From NCBI GenBank assembly GCA_044370415.1, contig JBILVO010000005.1, positions 3,278 to 67,277 on the forward strand: DNA of 64,000 bases, read 5' to 3'. Under the pieces are notes generated by a model that was not told the origin of the DNA, ran no database searches, and saw only the letters and a program-made list of their open reading frames with translations. This DNA comes from CAMCQY01 sp044370415 (GTDB lineage Bacteria; Planctomycetota; Planctomycetia; Pirellulales; UBA1268). Of this stretch, positions 31,790 to 40,629 are shown piece after piece (position 1 is the stretch's first letter; each line of letters begins with the position of its first letter). The position numbers and the translations under genes are program-made.

Positions 31790-32935
31790 ATGCTGATGCT
31801 GGCGGCGATCGGACTGCTGCAGCGGTTCGGCGACATGATCGTCGTCGGGCTCGTGCTCGCCCTGATCGCGTATGGGTACCACTTCGGCCTCTTTCTGGCG
31901 GTGCTCGCCGGGATGCACGTGCTGGTGTCGATCGTGGTGGCACTGGCCTTCGCGGAGCCGCTCGCCGGGCTGCTCTCTGGCATGGAGGTGCCCGCGGCCT
32001 ATGCCCTCCCCGCGGCCTTCGGGATGCTGTTGGTGGGCACGGCAGTGGCCATCCGGCTCGCCGTCGGGGGATTCGTGCCGGCCGATCGGGTGCGATTCAC
32101 GCCCACGATCGACAAGGTGGGCGGCGGGCTCATGGGAGCCCTGGCGGGGCTCGTGCTGGCCGGTGCCGTCCTCATCGCTTTTTCGGTCCTGCCCCTGCCT
32201 GAGACGTTGCGGATCGACGGCCCCAGGCTGCGGTTCGACGTGGGCACCAGGCTGCTCGGCACGTTCGCCCGCTGCGTTGGCCAGAACGAGGACGCACAGG
32301 ACCTGCTGCTCGTGGGCGAGCCGCCGGACGCGAAGGCCCCCCCGGGCAGCCCCTCGTGCAGCGAGCTGTTTGCCGACAGAAACGCCAACGACGAGTTCGA
32401 CGACGGCGAGCCCTACCTCGATGCGGACGGCAACGGATCCTTCACGATCCAGCTGCCCTACGTCGACAAGAACGGCAACGGCCGACGGGAGGTCGGCCTG
32501 GTCGAGCGGTATCGGCTGGGGGCCTGGCGCAACGCCACGGTGTTCTACGCGCCGGCGATCGATTCCGCGGACACGGCGGACGTGCCGGCGGAGGTGACGG
32601 AGGGCGACGTGGTCTACCAGATCGTGGCGATCGACCTCGATCCGAACGAGACGTTCACCTATGGCATGCGGATGGGTCAGCAGCCGCCGGCAGCCGGCGC
32701 GCAGAAGGGCGAGCCTGCCGACGACTACCAGGAGAACGATCTTCTGTCGATCGACAAGGCGACGGGAGCCGTCAAGATGGCCGACGCGCACGGCTTCACC
32801 ACCCGCAAGGCGAAGGAGCTGCGGATCGTGGTGATGGTGACCGACCGTCACGGACTGAAGGCGGAGAAGCCGGTCACACTGAAGCGGAAGCCGCCGAAAA
32901 CGGACGCCGGGCGGCCCGCGTCGGGCAAGCCCTGA
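31790..32935 (+). CDS. CvpA-like membrane protein with calcium-loop and cadherin-like C-terminus
   Basis: The 381-residue product starts with four hydrophobic segments (about 16-30, 35-55, 70-92, 110-136) and the spacing is like CvpA/colicin-V-production proteins (DRVRFTPTIDKVGGGLMGALAGLV). The second half is soluble: acidic loops ADRNANDEFDDGE (195-207), DADGNGSFT (211-219) and DKNGNGRRE (226-234) look like EF-hand or dockerin calcium loops, and the end (VVYQIVAIDLDPN..LLSIDKATGAVKM..LRIVVMVTDRHG) has the rhythm of a cadherin-like repeat. This combination is unusual. It lies 28 bases after the secretion ATPase on the same strand, so the two are probably co-transcribed. Confidence 0.65.
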   Translation: MLMLAAIGLLQRFGDMIVVGLVLALIAYGYHFGLFLAVLAGMHVLVSIVVALAFAEPLAGLLSGMEVPAAYALPAAFGMLLVGTAVAIRLAVGGFVPADRVRFTPTIDKVGGGLMGALAGLVLAGAVLIAFSVLPLPETLRIDGPRLRFDVGTRLLGTFARCVGQNEDAQDLLLVGEPPDAKAPPGSPSCSELFADRNANDEFDDGEPYLDADGNGSFTIQLPYVDKNGNGRREVGLVERYRLGAWRNATVFYAPAIDSADTADVPAEVTEGDVVYQIVAIDLDPNETFTYGMRMGQQPPAAGAQKGEPADDYQENDLLSIDKATGAVKMADAHGFTTRKAKELRIVVMVTDRHGLKAEKPVTLKRKPPKTDAGRPASGKP

Positions 32936-32949
32936 GACGCCCCCGCTCC

Positions 32950-33705
32950 TCACCCCGCTGCGCCCGCCAGCACCTCAGCGAGATGAATCGTGCGCGGTGG
33001 GGTGCCGGTGGCCTGGGTGGCAGTGCCCTGGGCGGCGGCGTTCCGCGACAGCCAGCCGTCGAGCTGGAGCTGGCAGCTCGGGTCGCTGGAGACAATGTAG
33101 TCGCAGCCGGTGCGGGCGAGCGACCCGCCCTTCACCTCCGCCATGGCCGTGGAGATCATCGGGAACTTCACGCTGAACAGGCCGCCGAAGCCGCAGCAGC
33201 TGTCGGGCTCGTCGCACTCGACCAGCTCGAGGTCGCGGACGGCACGCAGGAGAAGCCGCGGCTCCTCCCGGATTCGCAGCTCCCGGAGCCCGTGGCAGCC
33301 GTCGTGGTAGGTGACCCGATGCGGAAACCGCGCGCCCACGTCGGTGACCCCCAGCCTGCGGACGAGGAACTCCGCGAACTCGAACGTCCGGGCGGCGAGG
33401 TCGAGCGCCTCAGCCTCGTGGGGCGTGCCGGCGAGCAGCTGGGGGTAGAAGACCCGCATCATCGCCACGCACGAGCCGCTGGGGCCGACGACCGCCTCGG
33501 CACCGGCGAAGACCTCGAGCGCGCGGATGGCGACCGCCCGGGCCTCGTCCCAGTAGCCGGCGTTGAAGCTCGGCTGGCCGCAGCAGGTCTGCGCCGGCCG
33601 GAATTCGACCACGTGGCCGAGCCGCTCGAGCACGCTGGCCACCGCCAGGCCGACCTGCGGGGTCATCTGGTCGACGAAGCAGGGGATGAACAGATCGACC
33701 TTCAT
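32950..33705 (-). CDS. lutA: Lactate utilisation protein A (CCG-domain)
   Basis: The 251-residue product has two CCG domains, the signature of LutA and heterodisulfide reductase subunits: FIPCFVDQMTP with TCCGQPSFNAGYW, then YHDGCHGLREL with SCCGFGGLFSVKFP. Conserved Cys pairs bind an Fe-S cluster. It is the third subunit of the LutABC L-lactate oxidation complex. It is not beside lutB: two plus-strand genes lie between, and its upstream neighbour on the same strand is sucD (97 bases), so transcription with sucCD is possible. Confidence 0.92.
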   Translation of the reverse strand: MKVDLFIPCFVDQMTPQVGLAVASVLERLGHVVEFRPAQTCCGQPSFNAGYWDEARAVAIRALEVFAGAEAVVGPSGSCVAMMRVFYPQLLAGTPHEAEALDLAARTFEFAEFLVRRLGVTDVGARFPHRVTYHDGCHGLRELRIREEPRLLLRAVRDLELVECDEPDSCCGFGGLFSVKFPMISTAMAEVKGGSLARTGCDYIVSSDPSCQLQLDGWLSRNAAAQGTATQATGTPPRTIHLAEVLAGAAG

Positions 33706-33802
33706 GCCGCACCGTCCTCGGGCTGTGTTGAGGCTGTGGGGCTCACTCGCGGAGGTCCTCGCCGGGAGCCGCGTCCGGGTGTGGCGGCAGCGTTCGCTCG
33801 CA

Positions 33803-34681
33803 TCACCCGCGGCGCTCGATCGCCCGGGCCATCGCCGCGCCCATGTCGGCCGGGCTCTCGGCGATCTCGATCCCGGCGTCCCGTAGCGCGGCGAGCTTCG
33901 CGTCGGCCGTCCCCTTGCCTCCCGAGATGATCGCGCCGGCGTGCCCCATCCGCTTGCCCGGCGGTGCCGTACGGCCCGCGATGAAGGCGGCGACGGGCTT
34001 GGTGACGTGCTGCTTCACGAACGCGGCCGCCTCCTCCTCCGCCGAGCCGCCGATCTCACCCATCATCAGGATGGCGTGGGTGTCCGGATCGGCCTGGAAG
34101 AGCCCGAGGATGTCGATGAAGCTCGACCCGACGAGCGGGTCGCCGCCGAGCCCGACGCACGTGCTCTGGCCGTGGCCGAGCTGCGTGAGCTGCCAGACAG
34201 CCTCGTAGGTGAGCGTGCCGGAGCGGCTCATGACGCCGACGTGGCCGGGCGTGTGGATGTAGCCAGGCATGATGCCGATCTTGCACTGCCCCGGCGTGAT
34301 GACGCCCGGGCAGTTGGGCCCGATGAGCCGGCTCTTGGACGCCCGCACCACGGGCATCACCCGGGCCATGTCCATCACCGGAATGCCCTCGGTGATCGCG
34401 ATCACCAGTTCGATGCCCGCTCCGACGGCCTCGAGGATCGCGTCGGCCGCGAACGGCGGCGGCACAAAGATCATTGTCGCGTTCGCACCGGTCGCGTCCC
34501 GGGCCTCGGCGACGGTGTTGAAGACCGGCAGGCCGGCCACCTCCTCGCCCGCCTTCCCCGGCGTGACGCCGCCGACCATCCGGGTGCCGTAGTCGAGGCA
34601 GCCGCGGGTGTGAAACTCGCCCACCTTCCCGGTGATGCCCTGACAGATGACGCGGGTGTCGCGGTTGACGAGGATGCTCAT
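33803..34681 (-). CDS. sucD: Succinyl-CoA synthetase alpha subunit
   Basis: A 292-residue alpha subunit from ATG 34681. It starts SILVNRDTRVICQGITGKVGEFHT, the CoA-binding Rossmann domain; GPNCPGVITPGQCKIGIMPG is the conserved central block and GKRMGHAGAIISGGKG carries the phosphorylated histidine (HAGAI). It converts succinyl-CoA to succinate with formation of ATP or GTP in the TCA cycle. The beta subunit gene ends 38 bases upstream on the same strand, so sucC-sucD are an operon. Confidence 0.96.
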   Translation of the reverse strand: MSILVNRDTRVICQGITGKVGEFHTRGCLDYGTRMVGGVTPGKAGEEVAGLPVFNTVAEARDATGANATMIFVPPPFAADAILEAVGAGIELVIAITEGIPVMDMARVMPVVRASKSRLIGPNCPGVITPGQCKIGIMPGYIHTPGHVGVMSRSGTLTYEAVWQLTQLGHGQSTCVGLGGDPLVGSSFIDILGLFQADPDTHAILMMGEIGGSAEEEAAAFVKQHVTKPVAAFIAGRTAPPGKRMGHAGAIISGGKGTADAKLAALRDAGIEIAESPADMGAAMARAIERRG

Positions 34682-34719
34682 GGTGGAATGCTTTCGCAGG
34701 CGGGGTTCGGGATCGGGTG

Positions 34720-35907
34720 TCAGGCGGCCCGGGCGGCGGCGACCACCTTCTGGGCGGCATCGGTGAGGCCGTCGGCCGTGATGATCTTCGCGCCGCTGGC
34801 GGCGAGGATCTTCTTGCCTTCCTCCACCTCCGTGCCCTCGAGTCTGACAACGAGTGGGACGGTGAAGCCGATGGTCTTCGATGCCTCGACCAGTGCGGTG
34901 GCGATCGTCGTGCACCGCATGATGCCGCCGAAAATGTTGACGAGGATCGCCTTCACGTGGGGGTCGGAGAGGATGATGCGGAACGCCTCCGTCACCTGTT
35001 TCACGTCGGCTCCGCCGCCCACGTCGAGGAAGTTGGCCGGCTCGCCGCCATGGTGCTTGACGAGGTCCATCGTGCTCATCGCGAGACCCGCACCGTTGAC
35101 GAGGCAGCCGATCGTGCCGGAGAGCTTGACGTAGGAGAGCCCGGCGGCGGCGGCCCGGGTTTCGGCCGGCTCCTCCTCCGACTCGTCCCGCAGGGCCGCG
35201 ACGTCCTTGTGGCGAAACAGCGCGTTGTCGTCGAACGTCATCTTGGCGTCGAGGGCGACGAGCTCGCCCTGCTTCGTGAGCACGAGCGGGTTGACCTCCA
35301 GGAGCGACGCGTCGAGCGACACGAAGGCGGTGCAGAGCCGGCGGAAAAACGTTTCGGCGTGGCGCCAGCTGGTCGTCGGCAGGCCGAGCCGCGCGGCCAG
35401 GAGCCGCGCCTGGTAGCCGGCCAGTCCGCGGTCGGGGTCGAAGGGCTCGCTCAGGATCAGCTCGGGAGTCTTCGCCGCCACCTCCTCGATGTCCACGCCG
35501 CCCGCCGTGCTGGCAATGAGCACCGGAGAGCCGACCCGCCTGTCGACGAGCACCGCGCAGTAGAGCTCGCGATCGATCGCGCAGCCCGACTCCACGAACA
35601 CCTGCCGCACGACGTGCCCCTCGGGGCCGGTCTGGATCGTGACGAGCGTCTGGCCGAGCAGCCCCTTCGCGATCCGCTCGGCGTCGGCCGCCGACTTCGC
35701 CAGTTCGACGCCCCGCTGCGACGAGCCCTTCACCTGCCCCTTGCCGCGGCCGCCGGCGTGGATCTGGGCCTTGACCGCACACACCGGCGTGCCCAGCGCC
35801 GTGTAGGCCGCGGCGGCCTCCGCGGGCGTGCGGGCCACCGTGCCGGCCAGCACCGGCACCCCGGCCGCCCGCAGCAGTTCCTTCGCCTGGTACTCGTGAA
35901 TCTTCAT
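34720..35907 (-). CDS. sucC: Succinyl-CoA synthetase beta subunit
   Basis: The 395-residue product from ATG 35907 begins with the classic MKIHEYQAKELL and has an ATP-grasp fold: VKAQIHAGGRGKG for nucleotide, LEVNPLVLTKQGELVALDAKMTFDDNA for metal binding, and GCLVNGAGLAMSTMDLV with NIFGGIMRC in the C-terminal ligase domain. Length fits the usual 385-400. It works with SucD directly downstream. The frame is open upstream but lacks conserved sequence. Confidence 0.96.
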   Translation of the reverse strand: MKIHEYQAKELLRAAGVPVLAGTVARTPAEAAAAYTALGTPVCAVKAQIHAGGRGKGQVKGSSQRGVELAKSAADAERIAKGLLGQTLVTIQTGPEGHVVRQVFVESGCAIDRELYCAVLVDRRVGSPVLIASTAGGVDIEEVAAKTPELILSEPFDPDRGLAGYQARLLAARLGLPTTSWRHAETFFRRLCTAFVSLDASLLEVNPLVLTKQGELVALDAKMTFDDNALFRHKDVAALRDESEEEPAETRAAAAGLSYVKLSGTIGCLVNGAGLAMSTMDLVKHHGGEPANFLDVGGGADVKQVTEAFRIILSDPHVKAILVNIFGGIMRCTTIATALVEASKTIGFTVPLVVRLEGTEVEEGKKILAASGAKIITADGLTDAAQKVVAAARAA

Positions 35908-36074
35908 GGTGCGTGCATCGCCAGGGTGTCGGTATGGATGGTCGCTGCGCGGAGGGGCGGCGGCCCGCCCTGTCGCGCGGGCTGCCGTCACGAGCCCCCG
36001 ACAATATGGCAGGAACGCCCGCGGCTTCAACCGGCAGCGGTTTCCCGACGCCACGCAGACGGCTCAGCGCCACC

Positions 36075-36114
36075 CAGACGGCCCTGCGGCCGGTCAGACG
36101 GCCCTGCGGCCGGC
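36075..36114. repeat. 20-base tandem duplication spanning a stop codon
   Basis: CAGACGGCCCTGCGGCCGGT at 36075-36094 is repeated at 36095-36114 with one change at the last base. The stop codon of the glycosyltransferase-like gene (36094-36096 on the minus strand) sits at the junction of the two copies. As 20 is not a multiple of three, the duplication changes reading frame and thus the C-terminus. Confidence 0.85.
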
Positions 36115-37140
36115 CAGAGGCCCAGCGGCCTCCGTGGCCCTGATCGGCTCCTCCGTCGAGCCGCCGCCTTGGTTCCCAAAGATCCAGGGGACCTCCGGGC
36201 GGCCACCCAGCACTTCCCAGGCCCGCAGGAGCGCGGCGACGAACGGGTCGCCGAAGCGGTGCCGGCGGCCGTAGATCAGGATCTGGCTGGGGTTGAGGTA
36301 GAGCCGCCCGAAGCCCTGCCGGATCAGCTCGCGATGGAAGCCCGCGTGCTCGGTGTCGGTGGTGCCGTAGCGGCCGTGCCGGAAGGCCTCCATCCGGTAG
36401 ATGCCCAGGCCGCCGAAGCAGCAGGTCACCGGCACGAGCGGCTCCCCGCGGGCATAGACGTACTTCCGCGCCTGCGCCGTGGGGATCGGCGAGAGGTCCG
36501 CGTCGAATCGCAGCGCCCACATGTCGTACTGCCGCACCTCGTTGATCCGCAGCCCGTCCCGCCGGTAGATGAGGCCGTTGGAGCCGATGAAGTCCCAGTC
36601 GCGGTGCCCGAAGGAGTTGGCGACGCCGTCCTCGCTCCAGCCGCCGGCGACGTCGAGATCGATCACGATCGTCGCGTCGAAGTGGCTGCAGGTCTCCAGG
36701 ACGATCTCCTGGCACCGCTGCCGGTAGCGGGCCATCCGCTCCGCCCGCTGCACGCACCGCTTGGGCGGGTTTCGCGGATCGCGGCAATCCTCGAGCGTGA
36801 CGTGCACCTTGCCGTCGTGCGCCGCCCAGGCCTGCAGCAGCAGCTTCGTGGCGTCGGTCGAGTCGTTCTCGTAGACGATCACCCGCGTGTCGGCGAAGAG
36901 CCGCCGCAGCCGCTCGATCCGCCGGATCGTGGCGGGCAGCACGGCGGCGAGGTTGCGGGCCAGGCCGGTGATCGCCACCCGCGACCGGGCCATCGTGGCG
37001 TAGCCCCGCTCGCACGTGCGGCGGTAGTCCTGCTCGCGGCCGGCGGCGGGCGGGAAGGCGTGCTCCGGAAAACACTCGCCAAGAAAGTCGGGCGGGGGCA
37101 CCAGGGGCTCGGCAGCCGACGCTGAGGCGGTCGGACGCAT
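36094..37140 (-). CDS. GT-A-fold glycosyltransferase-like protein (CAP59/GT69-like)
   Basis: The ATG at 37140 gives 348 residues without signal or membrane segments. The core SRVAITGLARNLAAVLPATIRRIERLRRLF and VIVYENDSTDAT, then TIVIDLDVAGG with a D-x-D motif, are typical of nucleotide-sugar-dependent GT-A enzymes, most like the CAP59/alpha-1,3-mannosyltransferase type. FGGLGIYRMEAF and NPSQILIYGRRHRFGDPF are further conserved-looking blocks. A cell-surface glycan role is supported by the sulfotransferase gene directly upstream in the opposite direction and by the larger sugar cluster 5 kb on. The last residues depend on a 20-base tandem duplication. Confidence 0.65.
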   Translation of the reverse strand: MRPTASASAAEPLVPPPDFLGECFPEHAFPPAAGREQDYRRTCERGYATMARSRVAITGLARNLAAVLPATIRRIERLRRLFADTRVIVYENDSTDATKLLLQAWAAHDGKVHVTLEDCRDPRNPPKRCVQRAERMARYRQRCQEIVLETCSHFDATIVIDLDVAGGWSEDGVANSFGHRDWDFIGSNGLIYRRDGLRINEVRQYDMWALRFDADLSPIPTAQARKYVYARGEPLVPVTCCFGGLGIYRMEAFRHGRYGTTDTEHAGFHRELIRQGFGRLYLNPSQILIYGRRHRFGDPFVAALLRAWEVLGGRPEVPWIFGNQGGGSTEEPIRATEAAGPLAGRRAV

Positions 37141-37599
37141 CGCGGTTCGCTCCGGGGAGGCTTCGGCCCGCGCTTGTGCGCGGCCGAGGGGCGGGATGGT
37201 AGCCGCCGAGGCAGGCCGTCGCAGCGGCAAATCACCCGACGGCACGGCCGCCGTCCGGGCGCCACCTGCGACACGGACTCGCCCAACGGAAACGGGCAGC
37301 GACGACCGTTTCTAAAGCACGGCGCGGGTCCGGACAGCTGGCTGCCGCAGCTGCGTCGACCTGCGGCGGCGGCGAGATGGGGTGTTTGCGCAGAGGGGCG
37401 AGCCCGACGTGTCGGACCGTGCGTCGACTACGGGGGCTGCGGCGACCCGCGCGAAAAATCTGCACGGGGGGAATTTTCCCGTCGATCCCTTCCTGTAAAT
37501 CCATCTATAGACGCCGTTGAGAAAAGCGGCGCGACGTCTAGGACGTCTAGAGAGATGGAGCGGTTCGCTCCGTAGATGGCATCGCTGGAGAGGCGTCCC
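37141..37599. other. Divergent intergenic region
   Basis: This gap separates the GT-A-like gene (minus) from the sulfotransferase gene (plus). It becomes less GC-rich near 37450-37560. A short direct repeat GACGTCTAGGACGTCTAGA sits at about 37537-37555, and a GGAGAGG ribosome site at 37587-37593 decides the sulfotransferase start. No gene or RNA is visible; the promoter for the sulfotransferase probably lies near the AT-richer part. Confidence 0.4.
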
Positions 37600-38325
37600 A
37601 TGATCATGATGGGTTTTGGCCGCAGCCACGTCCGCAAGCTGCTCTTCGAGCACGTGCCCAAGTGCGCCGGCACGGCGGCGATGAAGTTTCTCGAACGGCA
37701 GTACGCGCGGCGGCGGACCTACACCGTCTACGACCGCCGGCCGGACGAGTGCGGGACGTTCCGGCAGATGCCCGAGTCGCAGCGGCACGCCTACGACCTC
37801 GTGATCGGCCACGGCGCCCACAGGCTCATCGACTGGTGCGCCCCCGACGCCGTCACGGCGACGGTCCTGCGGCAGCCCGTCGACCGGATCGTCTCCCACT
37901 ACTACTACGTGCTCGAGCAGCCCGACCACTACCTGCACGTCGAGGTGGTCGGCCGCTCGATGACGCTGCGCGACTACGTCGAGTCGGGCGTGAGCGACGA
38001 GCTGCGCAACTACATGACCTGCAGCTTCCTGGGCATGAGCCCCGCCGAGGCGGAGCGGGATCCCGCCCGTTCGGTCGACAGGGCGTGGGAGATCCTCCGC
38101 GGCCGCTACCGGGTCGTGGGGATCGTGGAGCGGCTGCCGCCGGCCATGGAGGCGATCCGGACGGCGATCGGCGCCACCACGCCGTGGACGAACACGCGGA
38201 CGAACTCGACGGCTGGCCGCCGGCCGATCGAGAGCATCGCCGCCGAGGATCGCCGCGCGATCGCCGACCGCAACGCGCTCGATATGGAGCTCTACCGGCG
38301 GGCGGCCGAGGCGGCGCCGAGGTAG
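37600..38325 (+). CDS. Sulfotransferase-family protein
   Basis: I choose ATG 37600 over the in-frame ATG at 37576 because GGAGAGG lies six bases before it; 241 residues. The N-terminal LLFEHVPKCAGTAAMKFLE is the PAPS 5'-phosphosulfate-binding loop and RQPVDRIVSHYYY is the 3'-phosphate-binding motif, as in Sulfotransfer_2 (carbohydrate sulfotransferase) proteins. It would transfer sulfate from PAPS to a sugar hydroxyl, fitting its place next to glycosyltransferases. The C-terminus overlaps the convergent lnt gene by 34 bases. Confidence 0.85.
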   Translation: MIMMGFGRSHVRKLLFEHVPKCAGTAAMKFLERQYARRRTYTVYDRRPDECGTFRQMPESQRHAYDLVIGHGAHRLIDWCAPDAVTATVLRQPVDRIVSHYYYVLEQPDHYLHVEVVGRSMTLRDYVESGVSDELRNYMTCSFLGMSPAEAERDPARSVDRAWEILRGRYRVVGIVERLPPAMEAIRTAIGATTPWTNTRTNSTAGRRPIESIAAEDRRAIADRNALDMELYRRAAEAAPR

Positions 38326-39956
38326 CCCCGGCGGCCGCGGACGACCAGCAGCGCCACCGCCAGCCACGCGACGAGCGGAAACGCGGGGCCGATCCGGCTG
38401 TAGAGCGTGCGGGACTCCAGCAGCGGCACGCGGGTCTCGAGGATGCCGCGGCCCTGCAGCGGCAGCGACTCGGTCACCACGCCCAGCGGCGAGATCGAGC
38501 AGGTCTGGCCGGTGGCGGCGCACCGCAGCAGGCTGCGGCGGGTCTCGACCGCCCGCAGCTGGGCCAGGAGCCTGTGCTGCACGAGCGTGAGGGGCTCCGT
38601 GAAGGCGGAGCCGTTGATCAGCGAGACGAGCACGTTGGCGTTCGACGCCGCGAGCGTGCGGGCCGCCTTGGGAATCATGTCCTCGTAGCAGAGCATCACG
38701 CCGAGCCGTGCGGCCGTGCCGCAGCCGAGGACGACGGCGTCCCGTCCCTCGGTGAGGTCGTCCTGCATGGGAAAATAGCGCTTGATGTCCGGGAACCAGT
38801 CCTCGCCCGGCACGTACTCGCCGAAGGGCATGAGGTGCCGCTTGTGGTACGAGCCGAGGATCGCGTGGGAGGGGTCGATGAGGATCGCCGACTGGTAGAG
38901 CTCCCGCGGCTTGTCGGGATGGCCCGAAAAGATCTTGCCGCCGAAGAGGAGCGGGCAGGCGGGCGACTCGAGCGGACGCATGCCCGGATTGGGCGGCCGC
39001 GACTTGGAGAGCACCTCGTTGGGGTCGGCGAGCGACTCGAGCGACGCCTCGTAGGAGCCGCCGCTGCACTCGGGCCAGCAGACGAGGTCGGGCAGGCCGG
39101 CGGTGCCCCTGCACCGGGCCTCGGTGAGGCTCCTGAGCGAGTCGACGCCGTCGGCATCCTCCGGGTTCGACTGCACGAGGGCGACGGAGACCGTCGGCGC
39201 CGCGGCGACCCGCGGCTGCCAGGAGGCGATCGCTCCGATCCCATAGGCGAGGTTGGCGAGCACGAGGCCGACCGCGGCCAGGCCGGCCCTCCCCGCCAGC
39301 GGCGGCAGGCCCGCGGCCGCGCGGCGAGCCACGTCGACGAGCCAGACGATGGCGCCTGCGTGGGCGTAGAAGACGAGCGTGGCGAACTCGGGGCCGAAGA
39401 GATCGACCGACTGGATCAACGGCGTCCAGGCGGCCTGGGAGTAGCCGAACTTCCACGGGAAGACGGCCGGCAGCACCCCCTCGAGCGCCGCCGCGAGGAG
39501 CCCCGCGGGCAGCCAGGCCCGCAGGGGATCGGGCTGCACGCGGGCCGCGAACCACAGCGGCACGACGAGCCGGGCCGCGTCGTAGAGCATGATCGGCGCG
39601 GCGATCACGAGGCCGATCTCGTAGTTGACGTTCATCGCGTAGGCGAGCACCTTCGGCGACCAGTGGAACGCGATCGCGATCGCGAGCGTGGCCGCGGCGA
39701 GCGACCAGGTCTCGCCCCACCAGCCGCGGAGATGCGGCACGAGCATGAGGGCCGCCGCCATGGCGACCCAGCCGGACCAGACGAGATCCTGCTTGAGCCA
39801 GGGCGCGGCCATGAGCACGGCCACGGCCACCGCGATCCCCGCCGCCGTGGCGCACCGGCGGACGTTGGCGGCACTGCCAGCGGCCGGAATGAGCAGGGGC
39901 TCGTCGCGGGCGGGCTTGGCCAGGGCGGGCTCGGCGGGATGGACTGGAAGGGCCAT
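38292..39956 (-). CDS. lnt: Apolipoprotein N-acyltransferase
   Basis: The ATG at 39956 gives 554 residues. The N-terminal half has six or more membrane segments (IAVAVAVLMAAPW, VAMAAALMLVPHL, LAAATLAIAIAFHW and others); the C-terminal half is a periplasmic nitrilase domain with the catalytic Glu296 (WPECSGG), Lys372 (YHKRHLMPFGEY) and Cys423 (LCYED). Lnt adds the third acyl chain to lipoproteins. A last hydrophobic segment is at the C-terminus. Its length is slightly above the usual 510. A GDSL lipoprotein in this window is a possible substrate. Confidence 0.92.
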   Translation of the reverse strand: MALPVHPAEPALAKPARDEPLLIPAAGSAANVRRCATAAGIAVAVAVLMAAPWLKQDLVWSGWVAMAAALMLVPHLRGWWGETWSLAAATLAIAIAFHWSPKVLAYAMNVNYEIGLVIAAPIMLYDAARLVVPLWFAARVQPDPLRAWLPAGLLAAALEGVLPAVFPWKFGYSQAAWTPLIQSVDLFGPEFATLVFYAHAGAIVWLVDVARRAAAGLPPLAGRAGLAAVGLVLANLAYGIGAIASWQPRVAAAPTVSVALVQSNPEDADGVDSLRSLTEARCRGTAGLPDLVCWPECSGGSYEASLESLADPNEVLSKSRPPNPGMRPLESPACPLLFGGKIFSGHPDKPRELYQSAILIDPSHAILGSYHKRHLMPFGEYVPGEDWFPDIKRYFPMQDDLTEGRDAVVLGCGTAARLGVMLCYEDMIPKAARTLAASNANVLVSLINGSAFTEPLTLVQHRLLAQLRAVETRRSLLRCAATGQTCSISPLGVVTESLPLQGRGILETRVPLLESRTLYSRIGPAFPLVAWLAVALLVVRGRRGYLGAASAARR

Positions 39957-40074
39957 CCTGCGGTTGTACCCAGCGAAAAACCGCGAAGCAAAACGCCGGG
40001 GCTCGGCCGTGGAGAGCCGGCCGAAATTGCCGGATTGGCACATTCAGCCGCGCGCGAGCAGCCGTCCAAAACGA

Positions 40075-40130
40075 ACGAGCCGGGCAGAACGTCAGGAACG
40101 TTTCCGTCCCTTCGGTCCCGCCCGGCTCGT
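40075..40130 (-). terminator. Terminator after the first small-secreted-protein gene
   Basis: ACGAGCCGGGC and GCCCGGCTCGT pair exactly over a 34-base loop that contains a smaller GGAAACGTTCC-type stem. On the minus strand it is followed by TCGTTTTGG. It lies 53 bases downstream of the stop of the 40183-40629 gene and ends the DUF1559 cassette transcript. Confidence 0.65.
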
Positions 40131-40182
40131 CGTTGAAACGAGTCGAACTTGAAACGTGCGAATCAGTCGCGACTCGTTCAGA

Positions 40183-40629
40183 CTAGAACGGGCCGCCGGC
40201 AGCGGCGCCGGTCACGACGGCCGGCGCATCGCCGGGGCCGAGGTCCGGAAAGACACCCACGTAGCCGGTCAGGCCGGCCTTGGTCACGTTGTAGTTGGCC
40301 GTGCCGACGAGGGCCGGATCGAGCGGGTTCACGATGTCAGCAACGTAGGTGGCAGCCACGAGGCCGGCACCCGGGGCGACCGGCAGGCTGACGACCGAGC
40401 CACCAGCGATCTGCTTGGAACCGAGGGACTGGGCTTGCGAAATCGTCGTCGGGAAAGCGGTGCCGTTCGGAACGAGCACAGCCACGACGGTGTCGCCCGG
40501 GTCCGAGTAGTTCTTGACGCGGATCGTCGAGGACTTCTTCGCACCGCTCGTGCCACCGGCCTCGGCCGAGGACACCACGAAGCCGACCGCCACGATGGCG
40601 ATGGCGAGAACTGCAAACTTGCGAATCAT
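40183..40629 (-). CDS. Small secreted protein of the DUF1559 cassette, copy 1
   Basis: Not a family I recognise. The 148-residue product has a signal peptide (MIRKFAVLAIAIVAVGFVVSSAEA) and a mature Gly/Ala/Val-rich beta-type part beginning GTSGAKKSSTIRVKN and ending GGPF. It is a distant relative of the 54019-54381 product: both start MIR, have matching signal ends (VSSAEAG/VSSPAQAG), keep TIRVKN/TIKFKN and finish in PF. Each follows a DUF1559 gene. AGAGG 8 bases before the ATG is the ribosome site. A surface or matrix role, perhaps as cargo or partner of the pseudopilin, is inference. Confidence 0.7.
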   Translation of the reverse strand: MIRKFAVLAIAIVAVGFVVSSAEAGGTSGAKKSSTIRVKNYSDPGDTVVAVLVPNGTAFPTTISQAQSLGSKQIAGGSVVSLPVAPGAGLVAATYVADIVNPLDPALVGTANYNVTKAGLTGYVGVFPDLGPGDAPAVVTGAAAGGPF

